A stretch of DNA of 64,000 nt from the NCBI GenBank assembly GCA_934190785.1, contig CAKPTA010000002.1:124001-188000 (forward strand), read 5' to 3'. The stretch comes from an uncultured Bacilli bacterium. Its GTDB lineage: Bacteria > Bacillota_I > Bacilli_A > RF39 > UBA660. The translations under genes and the position numbers were made by a program. Positions 25,415 through 35,064 of this stretch are shown piece after piece (position 1 is the first letter of the stretch; each line of letters opens with the position of its first letter). The notes under the pieces are model-generated. The model saw only the letters and a program-made list of their open reading frames with translations, had not been told where the DNA came from and did not search any database.

Positions 25415-26136
25415 TGGAGGTACTAAATTATTTGCTTGGATATAATAATTTAAAAATATATCAAGATACAAATATGTTTAATTTTTCACTTGATTCAGTG
25501 TTACTTCCAAACTTTGTTTCACTTAATGCAAAATGTAAGAAAATATTAGATATTGGTACAGGAAATGCAGTTATTCCAATAATTCTATCGACAAAAACAC
25601 AGGCTCATATTGATGGCGTAGAAATACAAGAAAAAGTATACAAACTTGCTCAAAAATCTATCTTATACAATCATTTAGATAAACAGATTAGTCTATATAA
25701 TGAAGATATAAAAGAATATAAAAATAGAGTGGAAAGTGATCAATATGATGTTATTACATGTAATCCACCTTTTTTTAAAGTACAAGAATTATCAAGGAAA
25801 AATGATAGTGAATATAAAGTTATAGCAAGACATGAAGTTAAACTAAATTTAGATGAAATTTTTACAGTATGTAAGAAATTATTAAAAAATAATGGTGTAG
25901 TAGCTATGGTACATCGTCCGGAAAGATTAGTTGAAATATTGGATACAATGAAAAAATATAATATACAACCTAAAAAGATACAATTCATTTATCCAAAACC
26001 AGATATGGCTGCTAATATATTATTAATTGAAGGTAGTAAAAATGGAAAACCAGGAATAAAGATATTACCACCTATTTATACACATGAAGAAAATGGAGAA
26101 TATACAGAACAAATAAAAAAATATTTTATTAATTAG
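25414..26136 (+). CDS. TrmN6-like tRNA adenine-N6 methyltransferase (YabB)
   Basis: 240 residues. Class I SAM methyltransferase: DIGTGNAVIP (SAM loop, ~47-56) and the N6-adenine motif NPPFF (~115-119). It resembles E. coli TrmN6, which makes m6A37 in tRNA1(Val). The start overlaps the ricT stop (TAATG), and rsmI follows 11 nt downstream, the yabB-yabC order of B. subtilis. The specific tRNA target is inferred. Confidence 0.88.
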   Translation: MEVLNYLLGYNNLKIYQDTNMFNFSLDSVLLPNFVSLNAKCKKILDIGTGNAVIPIILSTKTQAHIDGVEIQEKVYKLAQKSILYNHLDKQISLYNEDIKEYKNRVESDQYDVITCNPPFFKVQELSRKNDSEYKVIARHEVKLNLDEIFTVCKKLLKNNGVVAMVHRPERLVEILDTMKKYNIQPKKIQFIYPKPDMAANILLIEGSKNGKPGIKILPPIYTHEENGEYTEQIKKYFIN

Positions 26137-26147
26137 GAGGATGTAAT

Positions 26148-26987
26148 ATGTCACAAAAAAGTTATGATGGTACACCTACAGTTTATTTGATACCAACACC
26201 GATTGGTAATCTTGATGATATAACATTGAGAAGTATAAAAGTATTAAAATCAGTGGAAGTTATATTTAGTGAGGATACAAGGGTTACTGCTTTATTGTTG
26301 AAACACTTAGATATTTCAAAAAAATTAATTTCTAGTCATAAATTTAATGAATCGGAAAATAAAAATAAATTAATTGAATATTTAAAAAACGGATATGATG
26401 TTGGAATTGTTAGTGATAGAGGAACACCAGTTATAAGTGATCCTGGATATGAGCTTGCTAAGTTTGCGATAATTAATAATTATAATGTGGTAGGGTTACC
26501 TGGAGCAACTGCACTCATTCCAGCTTTAATAATGTCTGGAATTAATCCTATGCCTTTTTTATTTTATGGTTTTTTAGATCATAAAGAAGGAAAGAGAAAA
26601 AAAGAATTGCAAAGTCTGAATAGTTTATCTTATACTTTGATTTTTTATGAAGCTCCACATCGTCTTGAAAAAACATTAAACAATATGTTAGAAATATTGG
26701 GAAATAGAAGCATTTCAATTTCCCGGGAAATAAGTAAGAAGTATGAAGAAGTTTATCGTGGAACAATTTCTGAAGTTATTGAACAAACAGTTGACATAAA
26801 AGGTGAATTAGTTATCATTGTTGAACCTAATTTAGAACAAAAAAGCTATGATAACTTGACACTTATTGAACATATTAATTTATATCTTAAAGAAGGATAT
26901 ACAGTTAAAGATGCAATAAAAACAGTAGCACATGAAAGAGGATTGTCTAAAAATGAAGTTTATATGGAATATCATAAGGGGGAATAA
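26148..26987 (+). CDS. rsmI: 16S rRNA (cytidine-2'-O) methyltransferase RsmI
   Basis: 279 residues. A tetrapyrrole-methylase-type fold that 2'-O-methylates C1402 of 16S rRNA. Family motifs: TPIGNLDDITLRSI near the N-terminus, EDTR, SDRGTPVISDPGYEL, and FYEAPHR. The gene contains a perfect Noc-type palindrome (26718-26731) and a half-site (26697-26706) within its coding sequence. AGGAGGATG precedes the start; pth follows after two bases. Confidence 0.95.
   Translation: MSQKSYDGTPTVYLIPTPIGNLDDITLRSIKVLKSVEVIFSEDTRVTALLLKHLDISKKLISSHKFNESENKNKLIEYLKNGYDVGIVSDRGTPVISDPGYELAKFAIINNYNVVGLPGATALIPALIMSGINPMPFLFYGFLDHKEGKRKKELQSLNSLSYTLIFYEAPHRLEKTLNNMLEILGNRSISISREISKKYEEVYRGTISEVIEQTVDIKGELVIIVEPNLEQKSYDNLTLIEHINLYLKEGYTVKDAIKTVAHERGLSKNEVYMEYHKGE
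26718..26731. promoter_or_regulatory. Perfect Noc-binding palindrome (NBS)
   Basis: ATTTCCCGGGAAAT matches the B. subtilis Noc-binding consensus at all 14 positions. A half-site TTGGGAAATA lies at 26697-26706. No other CCCGGG core was seen in the window. It sits in rsmI, about 15 kb from oriC. Confidence 0.8.
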
Positions 26988-26989
26988 TT

Positions 26990-27556
26990 ATGAAATTAAT
27001 TGTTGGTTTGGGAAATATAGGAAATATTTATAATAACACTAGACACAATGTTGGATTTATGGCGATTGATAAATTATGTAATTACTATGGCATAAAACTT
27101 GATCGTCATAAATTTAATGGTAATTATGGTGAAGGCATAATTAATGGTATTAAAGTAATGTTATTAAAACCAGAAAAGTATATGAATTTATCTGGAGAAG
27201 TAGTTGCTGAGTATGTTAAGTTTTTTAAAATATCTATTGATGATATTTTAATAATTAACGATGATTTAGACTTACCTCTTGGTAGATATAAAATAAAATA
27301 TAAAGGTAGTTCAGGTGGACATAATGGGTTAAAAAATATTGAACTGCATTTAAATACAAAAGAGTATAAACGTATTAAAATAGGAATTTCCAATAATAAA
27401 TCAATTGATACAAAAGATTATGTTTTAGGTAAATTTAGTCAAGATGAATTAAATATATTAAATAAGATATTTGATAATATTCCAAATATTATTGGTGATT
27501 ATGTAATCCATGATTTTGATTTTGTAATGAATAGATATAATAGAAATGATACTTAG
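26990..27556 (+). CDS. pth: Peptidyl-tRNA hydrolase
   Basis: 188 residues, normal. It frees peptides from prematurely released peptidyl-tRNA. Active-site residues: Asn9, His19 (TRHNVGF) and Asp in NDDLDLPLG; GSSGGHNGLKNI is the substrate-binding block. It precedes mfd as in B. subtilis, but fin (yabK), usually between them, is missing. The stop lies inside a hairpin (27544-27566). Confidence 0.97.
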   Translation: MKLIVGLGNIGNIYNNTRHNVGFMAIDKLCNYYGIKLDRHKFNGNYGEGIINGIKVMLLKPEKYMNLSGEVVAEYVKFFKISIDDILIINDDLDLPLGRYKIKYKGSSGGHNGLKNIELHLNTKEYKRIKIGISNNKSIDTKDYVLGKFSQDELNILNKIFDNIPNIIGDYVIHDFDFVMNRYNRNDT

Positions 27557-27566
27557 TATCATTTTT
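27544..27566 (+). terminator. Hairpin over the pth stop codon
   Basis: 9-bp stem AAATGATAC / GTATCATTT, 3-nt loop, then TT. Likely a partial terminator, as mfd begins 18 nt later with no obvious promoter between. Confidence 0.55.
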
Positions 27567-27583
27567 AGTGTTTGGAGGAATAT

Positions 27584-30500
27584 ATGAGTATTTTTGATAA
27601 ATTAATAGATATAACATCAGATTCTAGGATAATCGGGTTGACAAAAGAATTAAAATCGATGTACATTTCTAAATTATTTTCAACAGATAAAAAATCAATT
27701 TTAGTTGTAAATAACTCTTTATATGAAGCAAATTTGATATATCAATCTCTACAAAACTATACTGATAAAGTTTTGTTTTTTCCAATGGATGATTTTTTAA
27801 CAAGTGAAGCTATAGCTGCAAGTCCTGAATTATCAATAACAAGACTTGAAACTTTAAATACATTATTAAAAAAAGAAAACTATATAGTTGTTACAAATTT
27901 AATGGGTTATTTACGTTTCTTACCTAAAAAAAGTATTTATGAACAATCAATTTTATCATTAAAAATCAATCACGAATATAATATGAATATAATTATACAA
28001 AAATTAAATGATCTCGGATACAGTCGAGAGCCGCTTGTTGAAAAAACAGGGGACTATGCTGTGAGAGGGTTTGTTATAGATGTTTTTCCTGTTGGTTGTG
28101 AAAATCCAATTCGTTTAGAGTATTTTGGTGATGAAATTCAATCAATAAGAACGTTTAATGTTGAAACACAACGTACCATTCATGACATACAAAATACCGT
28201 TATTTATCCATATTATGAAAATATTATTAATTTAAATGATGAAAAAATGGTTAGCAATATTTCTGGTTATTTAGATAATTATATTGTTGTTTATAATGAG
28301 TATAGTGAGATTAAACAAGGTTACTTATTGTTAGAGGAAGATATTTTAAATTATAAAAATGAACAAAATATAGAATCATCAAAAAAATATATGTTTTCAT
28401 TTGATGAATTAAGTGAGTCAGATGAAATATTCTTTGAAAAATATGATGAAAATATAAATAGTGTAGATAATACAATAATATATAATTCATATCAATTAGA
28501 TTCTTTTGAAAGTACTATTATTTTAAAAAAGTATTTAAATCAAAATATAAAATCACATAAAACAATTGTTATTTGTTTATCCAATAGATATAGTTTAAAT
28601 AAAGTAGAAGACTATTTAAAAAATGAAAAAATTATTATTACAAATGAAAATGAAATATATGAAAATTATATAAATTTAATTGTTAAAAATATATCAGAAG
28701 GATTTAGTTTGAATAATTATATTTTTATATCAGAAAGAGAATTATTTAATCGAAATTCTAATTCACAAAAATATAATTCAAAATTCAGATATGGTAAAAA
28801 AATTAGGGATATAAACAAATTAAATATTGGTGATTATATTGTTCATAATACTCATGGGATAGGTAAATATTTAGGATTAAGTGTACTGACAAAAAATGGC
28901 TTAAAAAAAGACTATTTAGTTTTAGAGTATAAGGGTGGAGATAAGTTATATATTCCTGTTGAAAAAATAGAATCTATTAGTAAGTATTCATCTAATGAAG
29001 GGCTAACACCACCATTAAATAAACTTGGTGGAACAGAATGGGCCAAAACCAAAATGCGAATTCAAAAGAAACTTGAAAATATGGCAGGTGAATTATTAGA
29101 ATTATATGCATTAAGAGAAGCGAGTGTTGGATTTTCATTTTTACCAGATTCAAAAGAACAACTAGAATTTGAGAAAGAATTTAAATATACTGAAACAGAA
29201 GATCAAATAAAAGCAATTAACGAAATCAAAAAAGATATGGAAGATGTTCATCCGATGGATAGATTATTATGTGGAGACGTTGGGTTTGGTAAAACCGAAG
29301 TAGCATTTAGAGCAATGTTTAAAGCTATTATGTCTGGTAAGCAGGTAGCGTATCTTTGCCCTACAACAATTCTATCATCTCAACATTATAACAGTGCTTT
29401 AGAGAGATTTAGTAGTTTTGCTGTTAATATTGGGTTATTAAACAGATTCACAACAGGACAAAAGTTATCTAATTTAAAAGAAGGTATAAAGAATGGTGCA
29501 ATAGATATTGTAATTGGTACGCATAGATTATTAAGTGAAGATATAAGCTTTAAAAACTTAGGATTATTAGTTATAGATGAAGAGCAAAGATTTGGCGTTA
29601 AACAAAAAGAACAAATTAAAAAGTATAAAAATAATATAGACATTTTAACTTTATCAGCAACACCAATACCGCGAACACTTCAAATGTCAATGACTGGAAT
29701 TCGTAGTTTATCATTAATAGAAACACCTCCATATAATAGATATCCTATTCAAACTTATGTTTTACAACAAAATAAAGCGGTTATAAAGGATGCTATATAT
29801 AAAGAGTTATCGAGAAATGGGCAAGTTTTTATTCTTTATAATCATGTTCAAGAAATGAATAGCAAAGCTATGGAAATATCTGCATTAGTACCAGATGCTA
29901 AAATAGTTTGTGCTCATGGCCGAATGACAAAAGCAGAACTTGAAAATACTATGATGGAGTTTATTCAAAAAAAATATGATATTTTATTATGTACAACAAT
30001 TATAGAAACAGGAATTGATATACCAAATGTCAATACTTTGATAATTATGGATGCAGATAATTTTGGCCTTTCACAGTTATATCAAATTCGTGGTAGAGTA
30101 GGAAGAAGTGATAAGATTGCATATTGCTATCTTATGTATAAACAGGGTAAAGTTTTAACAGAAATAGCACAAAAAAGATTGGATGTAATAAAAGAGTTTA
30201 CACAACTTGGAAGTGGTTTTTCAATTGCTATGCGTGATTTATCAATAAGAGGTGCAGGGGATTTATTAGGAAGTGAACAAGCTGGCTTTATTGATTCTGT
30301 TGGTATAGAGCTTTATTTAAAAATGTTGAATGATGAAATAGCAAAATTACAAGGAAAAAATATCATTGAACCATCAACAAGTAACATGCCACTTGTTGAT
30401 GTTGGAACTACAATATCAGATGATTATGTATCTGATGTTGATGTCAAGATAGAAATTCATAAAAAGATTAATACAATTGATTCTCTTCAAAAATTAGAAC

Positions 30501-30841
30501 AGGTAAAAGATGAATTAGAAGATAGATTTGGTAATGTTAGTGATTCAACATTGATATATATGCATGAAGAATTATTTGAAAAATATGCAGAAAGATTATC
30601 AATTACAAAAGTAAGACAAACTAAAAATTTTATAGAAGTATATTTGCCTTTTGATTTAGTTGAGAACTTAGATATTCAGAATTTATTTTTAGATGTGACA
30701 AATTTATCTAGAATGTTTAGATTTAGTACAAAACAAAAACAAGTTATTATAACCTTAGATATTGTGGGCATAGATAAACATTTTATATATTATTTAGTTG
30801 ATTTAGCTAAAATTATAGAAAATAACAAAAAAAAGAAATAG
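27584..30841 (+). CDS. mfd: Transcription-repair coupling factor Mfd
   Basis: 1085 residues, a little short of the usual ~1150-1180. UvrB-like N-terminal module, RNA-polymerase-interaction (CarD-like) domain around residue 417 (GDYIVHNTHGIGKYLGL), SF2 translocase with Walker A GDVGFGKTE (~563), DEEQRFG, and the RecG-like motif with GRVGRS, then the C-terminal inhibitory domain. Mfd removes stalled polymerase and recruits UvrA. The ATG at 27584 is set by GGAGG; the in-frame TTG at 27572 is not used. Confidence 0.97.
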   Translation: MSIFDKLIDITSDSRIIGLTKELKSMYISKLFSTDKKSILVVNNSLYEANLIYQSLQNYTDKVLFFPMDDFLTSEAIAASPELSITRLETLNTLLKKENYIVVTNLMGYLRFLPKKSIYEQSILSLKINHEYNMNIIIQKLNDLGYSREPLVEKTGDYAVRGFVIDVFPVGCENPIRLEYFGDEIQSIRTFNVETQRTIHDIQNTVIYPYYENIINLNDEKMVSNISGYLDNYIVVYNEYSEIKQGYLLLEEDILNYKNEQNIESSKKYMFSFDELSESDEIFFEKYDENINSVDNTIIYNSYQLDSFESTIILKKYLNQNIKSHKTIVICLSNRYSLNKVEDYLKNEKIIITNENEIYENYINLIVKNISEGFSLNNYIFISERELFNRNSNSQKYNSKFRYGKKIRDINKLNIGDYIVHNTHGIGKYLGLSVLTKNGLKKDYLVLEYKGGDKLYIPVEKIESISKYSSNEGLTPPLNKLGGTEWAKTKMRIQKKLENMAGELLELYALREASVGFSFLPDSKEQLEFEKEFKYTETEDQIKAINEIKKDMEDVHPMDRLLCGDVGFGKTEVAFRAMFKAIMSGKQVAYLCPTTILSSQHYNSALERFSSFAVNIGLLNRFTTGQKLSNLKEGIKNGAIDIVIGTHRLLSEDISFKNLGLLVIDEEQRFGVKQKEQIKKYKNNIDILTLSATPIPRTLQMSMTGIRSLSLIETPPYNRYPIQTYVLQQNKAVIKDAIYKELSRNGQVFILYNHVQEMNSKAMEISALVPDAKIVCAHGRMTKAELENTMMEFIQKKYDILLCTTIIETGIDIPNVNTLIIMDADNFGLSQLYQIRGRVGRSDKIAYCYLMYKQGKVLTEIAQKRLDVIKEFTQLGSGFSIAMRDLSIRGAGDLLGSEQAGFIDSVGIELYLKMLNDEIAKLQGKNIIEPSTSNMPLVDVGTTISDDYVSDVDVKIEIHKKINTIDSLQKLEQVKDELEDRFGNVSDSTLIYMHEELFEKYAERLSITKVRQTKNFIEVYLPFDLVENLDIQNLFLDVTNLSRMFRFSTKQKQVIITLDIVGIDKHFIYYLVDLAKIIENNKKKK

Positions 30842-30858
30842 TAAAAACTATTTCTTTT
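30831..30858. terminator. Shared bidirectional terminator between mfd and ppaC
   Basis: 11-bp perfect stem AAAAGAAATAG / CTATTTCTTTT with loop TAAAAA. Both convergent genes end with TAG codons that form the inner ends of the two stem arms (30839-30841 and 30848-30850). Confidence 0.85.
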
Positions 30859-32479
30859 CTAATATATTCATAATTTTTGGAATAATTTGTTTTTTCCTAG
30901 ATACACATCCATCAAGATAATATCCTTCGTAAAGATCTTTTATTTCAAAACAATTGTCTAAGATGTCCTTTGCTGATTCATTATATAGCATATATGAACC
31001 ATTTTTAATAATATCTGTTGCAAAAAGAGCAACAATTGCGTAATCATTATTTGCAGCAATATCATTAATTAGTTTAACATATTCGTCTTTGTCATTTAAT
31101 ATTTCATCAATGTTAAATGTTGTAATTTGTCCAACACCGACTTTTTTATCATCAATTGTGAAATTCTTAAAGTCTGTATATAAAATTTCTTCTTTTGTTT
31201 TACCTTTAAGTGAAGATCCTGCTTTTAGCATTTCCATTCCATAACTTTCAATATCAACTTCTGCAATAGTAGCTAAAGATTTAGCTATATCGATATCAAT
31301 TTGTGTTGTAGTTGGAGATTTAAACAAAAGTGTGTCTGATATTATTCCAGATAACATTAAACCAGCAATATTTTTAGGAATTTCAATTCCATTTTCCTTA
31401 TATAACATATAAATAATTGTATTAGAACTTCCAATTGGCATATTACGGAATGAAATTGGCATGCTTGTTCCTATTGTTCCTATTTTATGGTGATCAATGA
31501 TTTCTATAATTTCTGCTTCTTCTAGGCCGTCAGCACTTTGAACAGCTTCATTGTGATCAACAAGAATAACTTTTCTTTTTTTTATGTCCGTTACATCTGA
31601 TAAACGAATCAATCCAACGTATTCATTGTCGTCATTAATAACAGGATAATTACTATATTTATATTTTTTAGAAATATCAATGAAATCATTTATATCATCT
31701 TTCATGTTAATAGTTATAATTTCTTGTTTTGTCATAACACTACTTACATAATTTGCCATTCCAATTTTTCTAGAAGTTTTGAAAGTATCATCATTTGCAT
31801 AAATAATATTTACTTTATTTTGTTTAGCAGCTTCTAAAAGTTCATTTGCTAATTCATTCTTACCTGTTAAAATTATCATTTTAACTTTTTTTTGTATAGC
31901 ATGTTCAATTATGCTATATCTATCACCAACTATTAAAATAGATGAAGAATCTAAATCAACAGTTTCAATGAACGTAGCACTTTTATAAGAAGCAATGAAA
32001 ATATTTCCTATTATTTCGTCATCAAATTTTAATATTTCCTTAGCATTTAATGCTTTTACAATGTTTGTGTATGATGTACATAAATTTGATATATCACCAC
32101 TTACAAGTCCTTTAGCAATGTCTTTTAAAGAAACGAGTCCAACTAATTTATTTTCTTTATTTACTATTGGTATGGCACCTATTTCTTCATTAGTCATTTT
32201 TATAAAACCATCATATATTGAATCTTTTTCACTAGCTGTATAATTTTTTAAAAAATCAATATCTTTAATTTTGGTTTTAATGTCATTTAAATATCTTGGT
32301 GTGTCAACATTAAAATAGTCAAGTGCAAATTTTGTTTCATTGTTTGGATTACCAAGAACTCTTGCTTCTGCATTAATACCTAGTTTATTTTTTAGATATG
32401 CAACTGCAATTGATCCTGCAATACTATCTGTATCTGGTTTTTTATGTCCAAATACAAGAACTTTTTCTGAATTATTCAT
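30848..32479 (-). CDS. ppaC: Mn-dependent inorganic pyrophosphatase with CBS/DRTGG regulatory insert
   Basis: 543 residues from the ATG at 32479, set by AGGAG upstream. Family II pyrophosphatase: DHH domain with HKKPDTDS (metal ligands His/Asp/Asp) at the N-terminus and IDHHKIG after the insert, then a DHHA2 domain. The insert (about residues 70-300) holds two CBS halves and a DRTGG domain that in relatives bind AMP/ATP or diadenosine polyphosphates and tune activity. It pulls biosynthesis forward by removing pyrophosphate. It is transcribed against its neighbours. Confidence 0.93.
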   Translation of the reverse strand: MNNSEKVLVFGHKKPDTDSIAGSIAVAYLKNKLGINAEARVLGNPNNETKFALDYFNVDTPRYLNDIKTKIKDIDFLKNYTASEKDSIYDGFIKMTNEEIGAIPIVNKENKLVGLVSLKDIAKGLVSGDISNLCTSYTNIVKALNAKEILKFDDEIIGNIFIASYKSATFIETVDLDSSSILIVGDRYSIIEHAIQKKVKMIILTGKNELANELLEAAKQNKVNIIYANDDTFKTSRKIGMANYVSSVMTKQEIITINMKDDINDFIDISKKYKYSNYPVINDDNEYVGLIRLSDVTDIKKRKVILVDHNEAVQSADGLEEAEIIEIIDHHKIGTIGTSMPISFRNMPIGSSNTIIYMLYKENGIEIPKNIAGLMLSGIISDTLLFKSPTTTQIDIDIAKSLATIAEVDIESYGMEMLKAGSSLKGKTKEEILYTDFKNFTIDDKKVGVGQITTFNIDEILNDKDEYVKLINDIAANNDYAIVALFATDIIKNGSYMLYNESAKDILDNCFEIKDLYEGYYLDGCVSRKKQIIPKIMNILEKK

Positions 32480-32508
32480 AAAACATCTCCTTTGATATAA
32501 ACGCATTT

Positions 32509-32517
32509 ATTATATCA
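32509..32517 (-). promoter_or_regulatory. Extended -10 promoter of ppaC
   Basis: Minus-strand TGATATAAT (32517-32509), a TGn-extended -10 element, 30 bp before the ppaC start. The -35 element is weak. Confidence 0.45.
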
Positions 32518-32597
32518 TAAATAAATTCAAAATTTAAAGGTAAATAAGTATATTTCATATAAAAATAACCAAATTATTGATAGGAAGAGAGGTATAT

Positions 32598-33131
32598 ATG
32601 AAGGCAACTGGTGTTGTAAGAAGAATTGATGAACTAGGAAGAATTGTAATTCCAAAGGAAATAAGAAAAACCATGCGAATAAGAGAGGGTGAAAACATTG
32701 AAATATATACAGATACAAATGATGAAATTGTTTTAAGGAAATATTCAATCATGAAAAAATTAGGAGATTTTGCCCAAGTTTATGCTGATTCTATCAATAA
32801 TTTTTTGAAAAAAAACGTTATAATCACTGATAGTGATAATATAATAGCAGCGAGTGGTGAATTAAAGAGAAATTTAATGAATAAGGAATTAAGTGATGAA
32901 TTAATAAATTCAATTAAACGACGTGAAAGCATTTTAGAAAAGCATATTAAAACTTTAAAATTAACAGAAGAATTATCATTAGATTGCACTTATGTGATAG
33001 ATTCAATTATTTGTAATGGTGATTCTGTTGGATTGGTTTTGATTTTTTCTAAAATAGATAAAATATCGGAAATAGATGAAAAAATAGCGCAAATAGCTGC
33101 AGAATTTTTATCTAAATATCTTGAAGCGTAA
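32598..33131 (+). CDS. spoVT: Stage V sporulation protein T
   Basis: 177 residues from the ATG at 32598 behind GAGAGG. N-terminal AbrB/SpoVT swapped-hairpin DNA-binding domain (ATGVVRRIDELGRIVIPKEI and so on, 1-50), then a GAF-like domain (~60-177). In B. subtilis SpoVT is a forespore regulator acting with sigma-G. It directly follows mfd there; here ppaC is inserted between. It could be a sporulation gene or a relic with another regulatory role. The metG promoter starts within its last codons. Confidence 0.92.
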   Translation: MKATGVVRRIDELGRIVIPKEIRKTMRIREGENIEIYTDTNDEIVLRKYSIMKKLGDFAQVYADSINNFLKKNVIITDSDNIIAASGELKRNLMNKELSDELINSIKRRESILEKHIKTLKLTEELSLDCTYVIDSIICNGDSVGLVLIFSKIDKISEIDEKIAQIAAEFLSKYLEA

Positions 33132-33149
33132 AAAAGTTTATGTTATAAT
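33121..33149 (+). promoter_or_regulatory. Promoter of the metG T-box leader
   Basis: TTGAAG (33121-33126), 17-bp spacer, TATAAT (33144-33149) preceded by TGT, an extended -10. The -35 element overlaps the end of spoVT. Confidence 0.75.
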
Positions 33150-33155
33150 TTATCC

Positions 33156-33366
33156 ATAAAGCTGTGATGGAAAGAAGAATATGTATGCTTGTAGAGAGTC
33201 TATGGAAGGTGTAAATAGATAGCAGAAATATTTTAAATGGTTCTGGAGCTGTATAGATGAATAGTTAGTCTATGCCGTATTCTGCGTTAAAGATTTAAGA
33301 TATAGTTTATTCTATAAGTAAGGTGGTACCGCGATTTTGTTGCCCTTATATTATAGAATTTTTTTA
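33156..33366 (+). promoter_or_regulatory. T-box riboswitch of metG
   Basis: The leader between spoVT and metG has the T-box hallmark AAGGTGGTACCGCG (33320-33333) inside a hairpin whose outer stem is ATTCTATAA (33309-33317) / TTATAGAAT (33351-33359), followed by a T run: the terminator/antiterminator switch. The 5' part has AGAGAGTC and a long stem I. An ATG at 33257-33259 is a plausible Met specifier, matching the downstream gene. Uncharged tRNA(Met) would pair with the specifier and TGGT bulge and allow read-through. Confidence 0.9.
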
Positions 33367-33408
33367 TTTATTTTACGTTTTATGGAATGGACTAAAAGGA
33401 GGAAGAAA

Positions 33409-34944
33409 ATGAAAGAAAAATTTTATATTAGTACAGCAATTGCATATACATCTGGGAAACCTCATATTGGTAATACTTATGAAATTGTTTTAGCTGATGC
33501 GATAGCACGTTATAAACGTTTAACTGGATATGATGTTTATTTTCAAACAGGAACTGATGAACATGGACAAAAAATAGAAGAAAAAGCTAGAGAACTTGGT
33601 GTACAACCACAGGAATTTGTTGATGAAGTATCACTTGAAGTTAGAAAAATATTTGATGTTATGAATACAAGTTATGATAAATTTATACGTACGACAAATC
33701 CACAACATGAAGAGGTAGTGCAACGTATTTTTAAAAAATTATATGATCAAGGGGATATTTATAAAGGAAAGTATGAAGGGTTATATTGTACACCTTGTGA
33801 GTCTTTCTTTACTGAAACACAACTTGTAGATGGAAAATGTCCAGATTGTGGAAGAGAAGTTGTAAAAACAAGTGAAGAGGCATATTTTTTAAAATTAAGT
33901 AATTATAGTTCTAGGTTAGAAGAATATATTGAATCACATCCTGATTTTATACAACCAGAAAGCAGAAAAAATGAAATTATTAATAATTTTATAAAACCAG
34001 GTTTACAAGATTTATGTGTTTCACGTACATCATTTAAATGGGGAATACCTGTAACATTTGATGAAAAGCACGTTATATATGTATGGGTAGATGCTTTAAC
34101 AAATTATATTACTTTTCTTGGATATGATGTTGATGGAAAAGAAAGTGAAGAGTTTAAAAAATATTGGCCTGCTGATTTACATCTAATAGGTAAGGATATT
34201 TTACGTTTTCATACAATTTATTGGCCTATTATTTTAATGGCATTAGATTTACCACTTCCTAAAAAAATATTTGGCCATCCATGGGTTTTATTTGGAAATG
34301 ATAAAATGAGTAAAAGTAAGGGAAATATTGTATATGCAGATGATTTAGTTAATGAATATGGTGTTGATGCTGTTAGATATTATTTACTTCATGAAATTCC
34401 ATTTGCAAGTGATGGAACTTTTACTAAAGAATTATTAATTGAAAGAATAAATTCTGATTTGGCAAATATACTAGGTAATTTAGTAAATCGTACAATTTCT
34501 ATGGCACATAAATATTTAAATGGTGAAGTAATGGCACCTAGTGTTTATGAAGATATTGATAAAGAATTAATAGATTGTGTATTATCAACAAAAAGTAAAG
34601 TTGATAAAGATATGGATGATTTAAGAATAGCAAATGCCTTAGATGATATTTTTGATATTTTTAGAAGAAGTAATAAGTATATTGATGAAACAATGCCATG
34701 GGTTTTAGCACGCGATGAATCTAAAAAGGAGCGTTTACAAACTGTTTTGTATAATTTACTTGAAGCAATTAGAAGTGGTGCAGTATTATTACAGGCTTTT
34801 TTACCAGATACGGCAGACAAAATATTTAAACAATTAAATACAGAAAATAGATTTATTGATAGTTTAGATTTTACTGGACTTGATATAGGTATTATTTTAA
34901 ATAAACCAGAACCTCTATTTTTAAGAATTGATAAAGAAAAATAA
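33409..34944 (+). CDS. metG: Methionyl-tRNA synthetase, short form
   Basis: 511 residues from the ATG at 33409 behind AGGAGGAAG. It charges tRNA(Met). Class I motifs: PHIGNTYE (HIGH) and KMSKSKGN (KMSKS). Four zinc ligands lie in CTPCESFF...CPDCGRE (~128-147). The C-terminal tRNA-binding/dimer domain of longer bacterial enzymes is missing. Controlled by the T-box upstream. Confidence 0.97.
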   Translation: MKEKFYISTAIAYTSGKPHIGNTYEIVLADAIARYKRLTGYDVYFQTGTDEHGQKIEEKARELGVQPQEFVDEVSLEVRKIFDVMNTSYDKFIRTTNPQHEEVVQRIFKKLYDQGDIYKGKYEGLYCTPCESFFTETQLVDGKCPDCGREVVKTSEEAYFLKLSNYSSRLEEYIESHPDFIQPESRKNEIINNFIKPGLQDLCVSRTSFKWGIPVTFDEKHVIYVWVDALTNYITFLGYDVDGKESEEFKKYWPADLHLIGKDILRFHTIYWPIILMALDLPLPKKIFGHPWVLFGNDKMSKSKGNIVYADDLVNEYGVDAVRYYLLHEIPFASDGTFTKELLIERINSDLANILGNLVNRTISMAHKYLNGEVMAPSVYEDIDKELIDCVLSTKSKVDKDMDDLRIANALDDIFDIFRRSNKYIDETMPWVLARDESKKERLQTVLYNLLEAIRSGAVLLQAFLPDTADKIFKQLNTENRFIDSLDFTGLDIGIILNKPEPLFLRIDKEK

Positions 34945-35064
34945 TAAAAATGTAAAATGTTGTAAATTGTCGGGCACTTTTCCTCGATTTTATTTGCTAT
35001 ATGACTATTTGTTTGATATATTAGTTATGTTGTTTCAAAAATTTAGATATAAAAAGGAGATAAT

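Noticed and set aside
32521..32597. Sigma-G-type promoter before spoVT
   Set aside because: CATATAA resembles a sigma-G -10 element, but no matching -35 element stands at the right distance.
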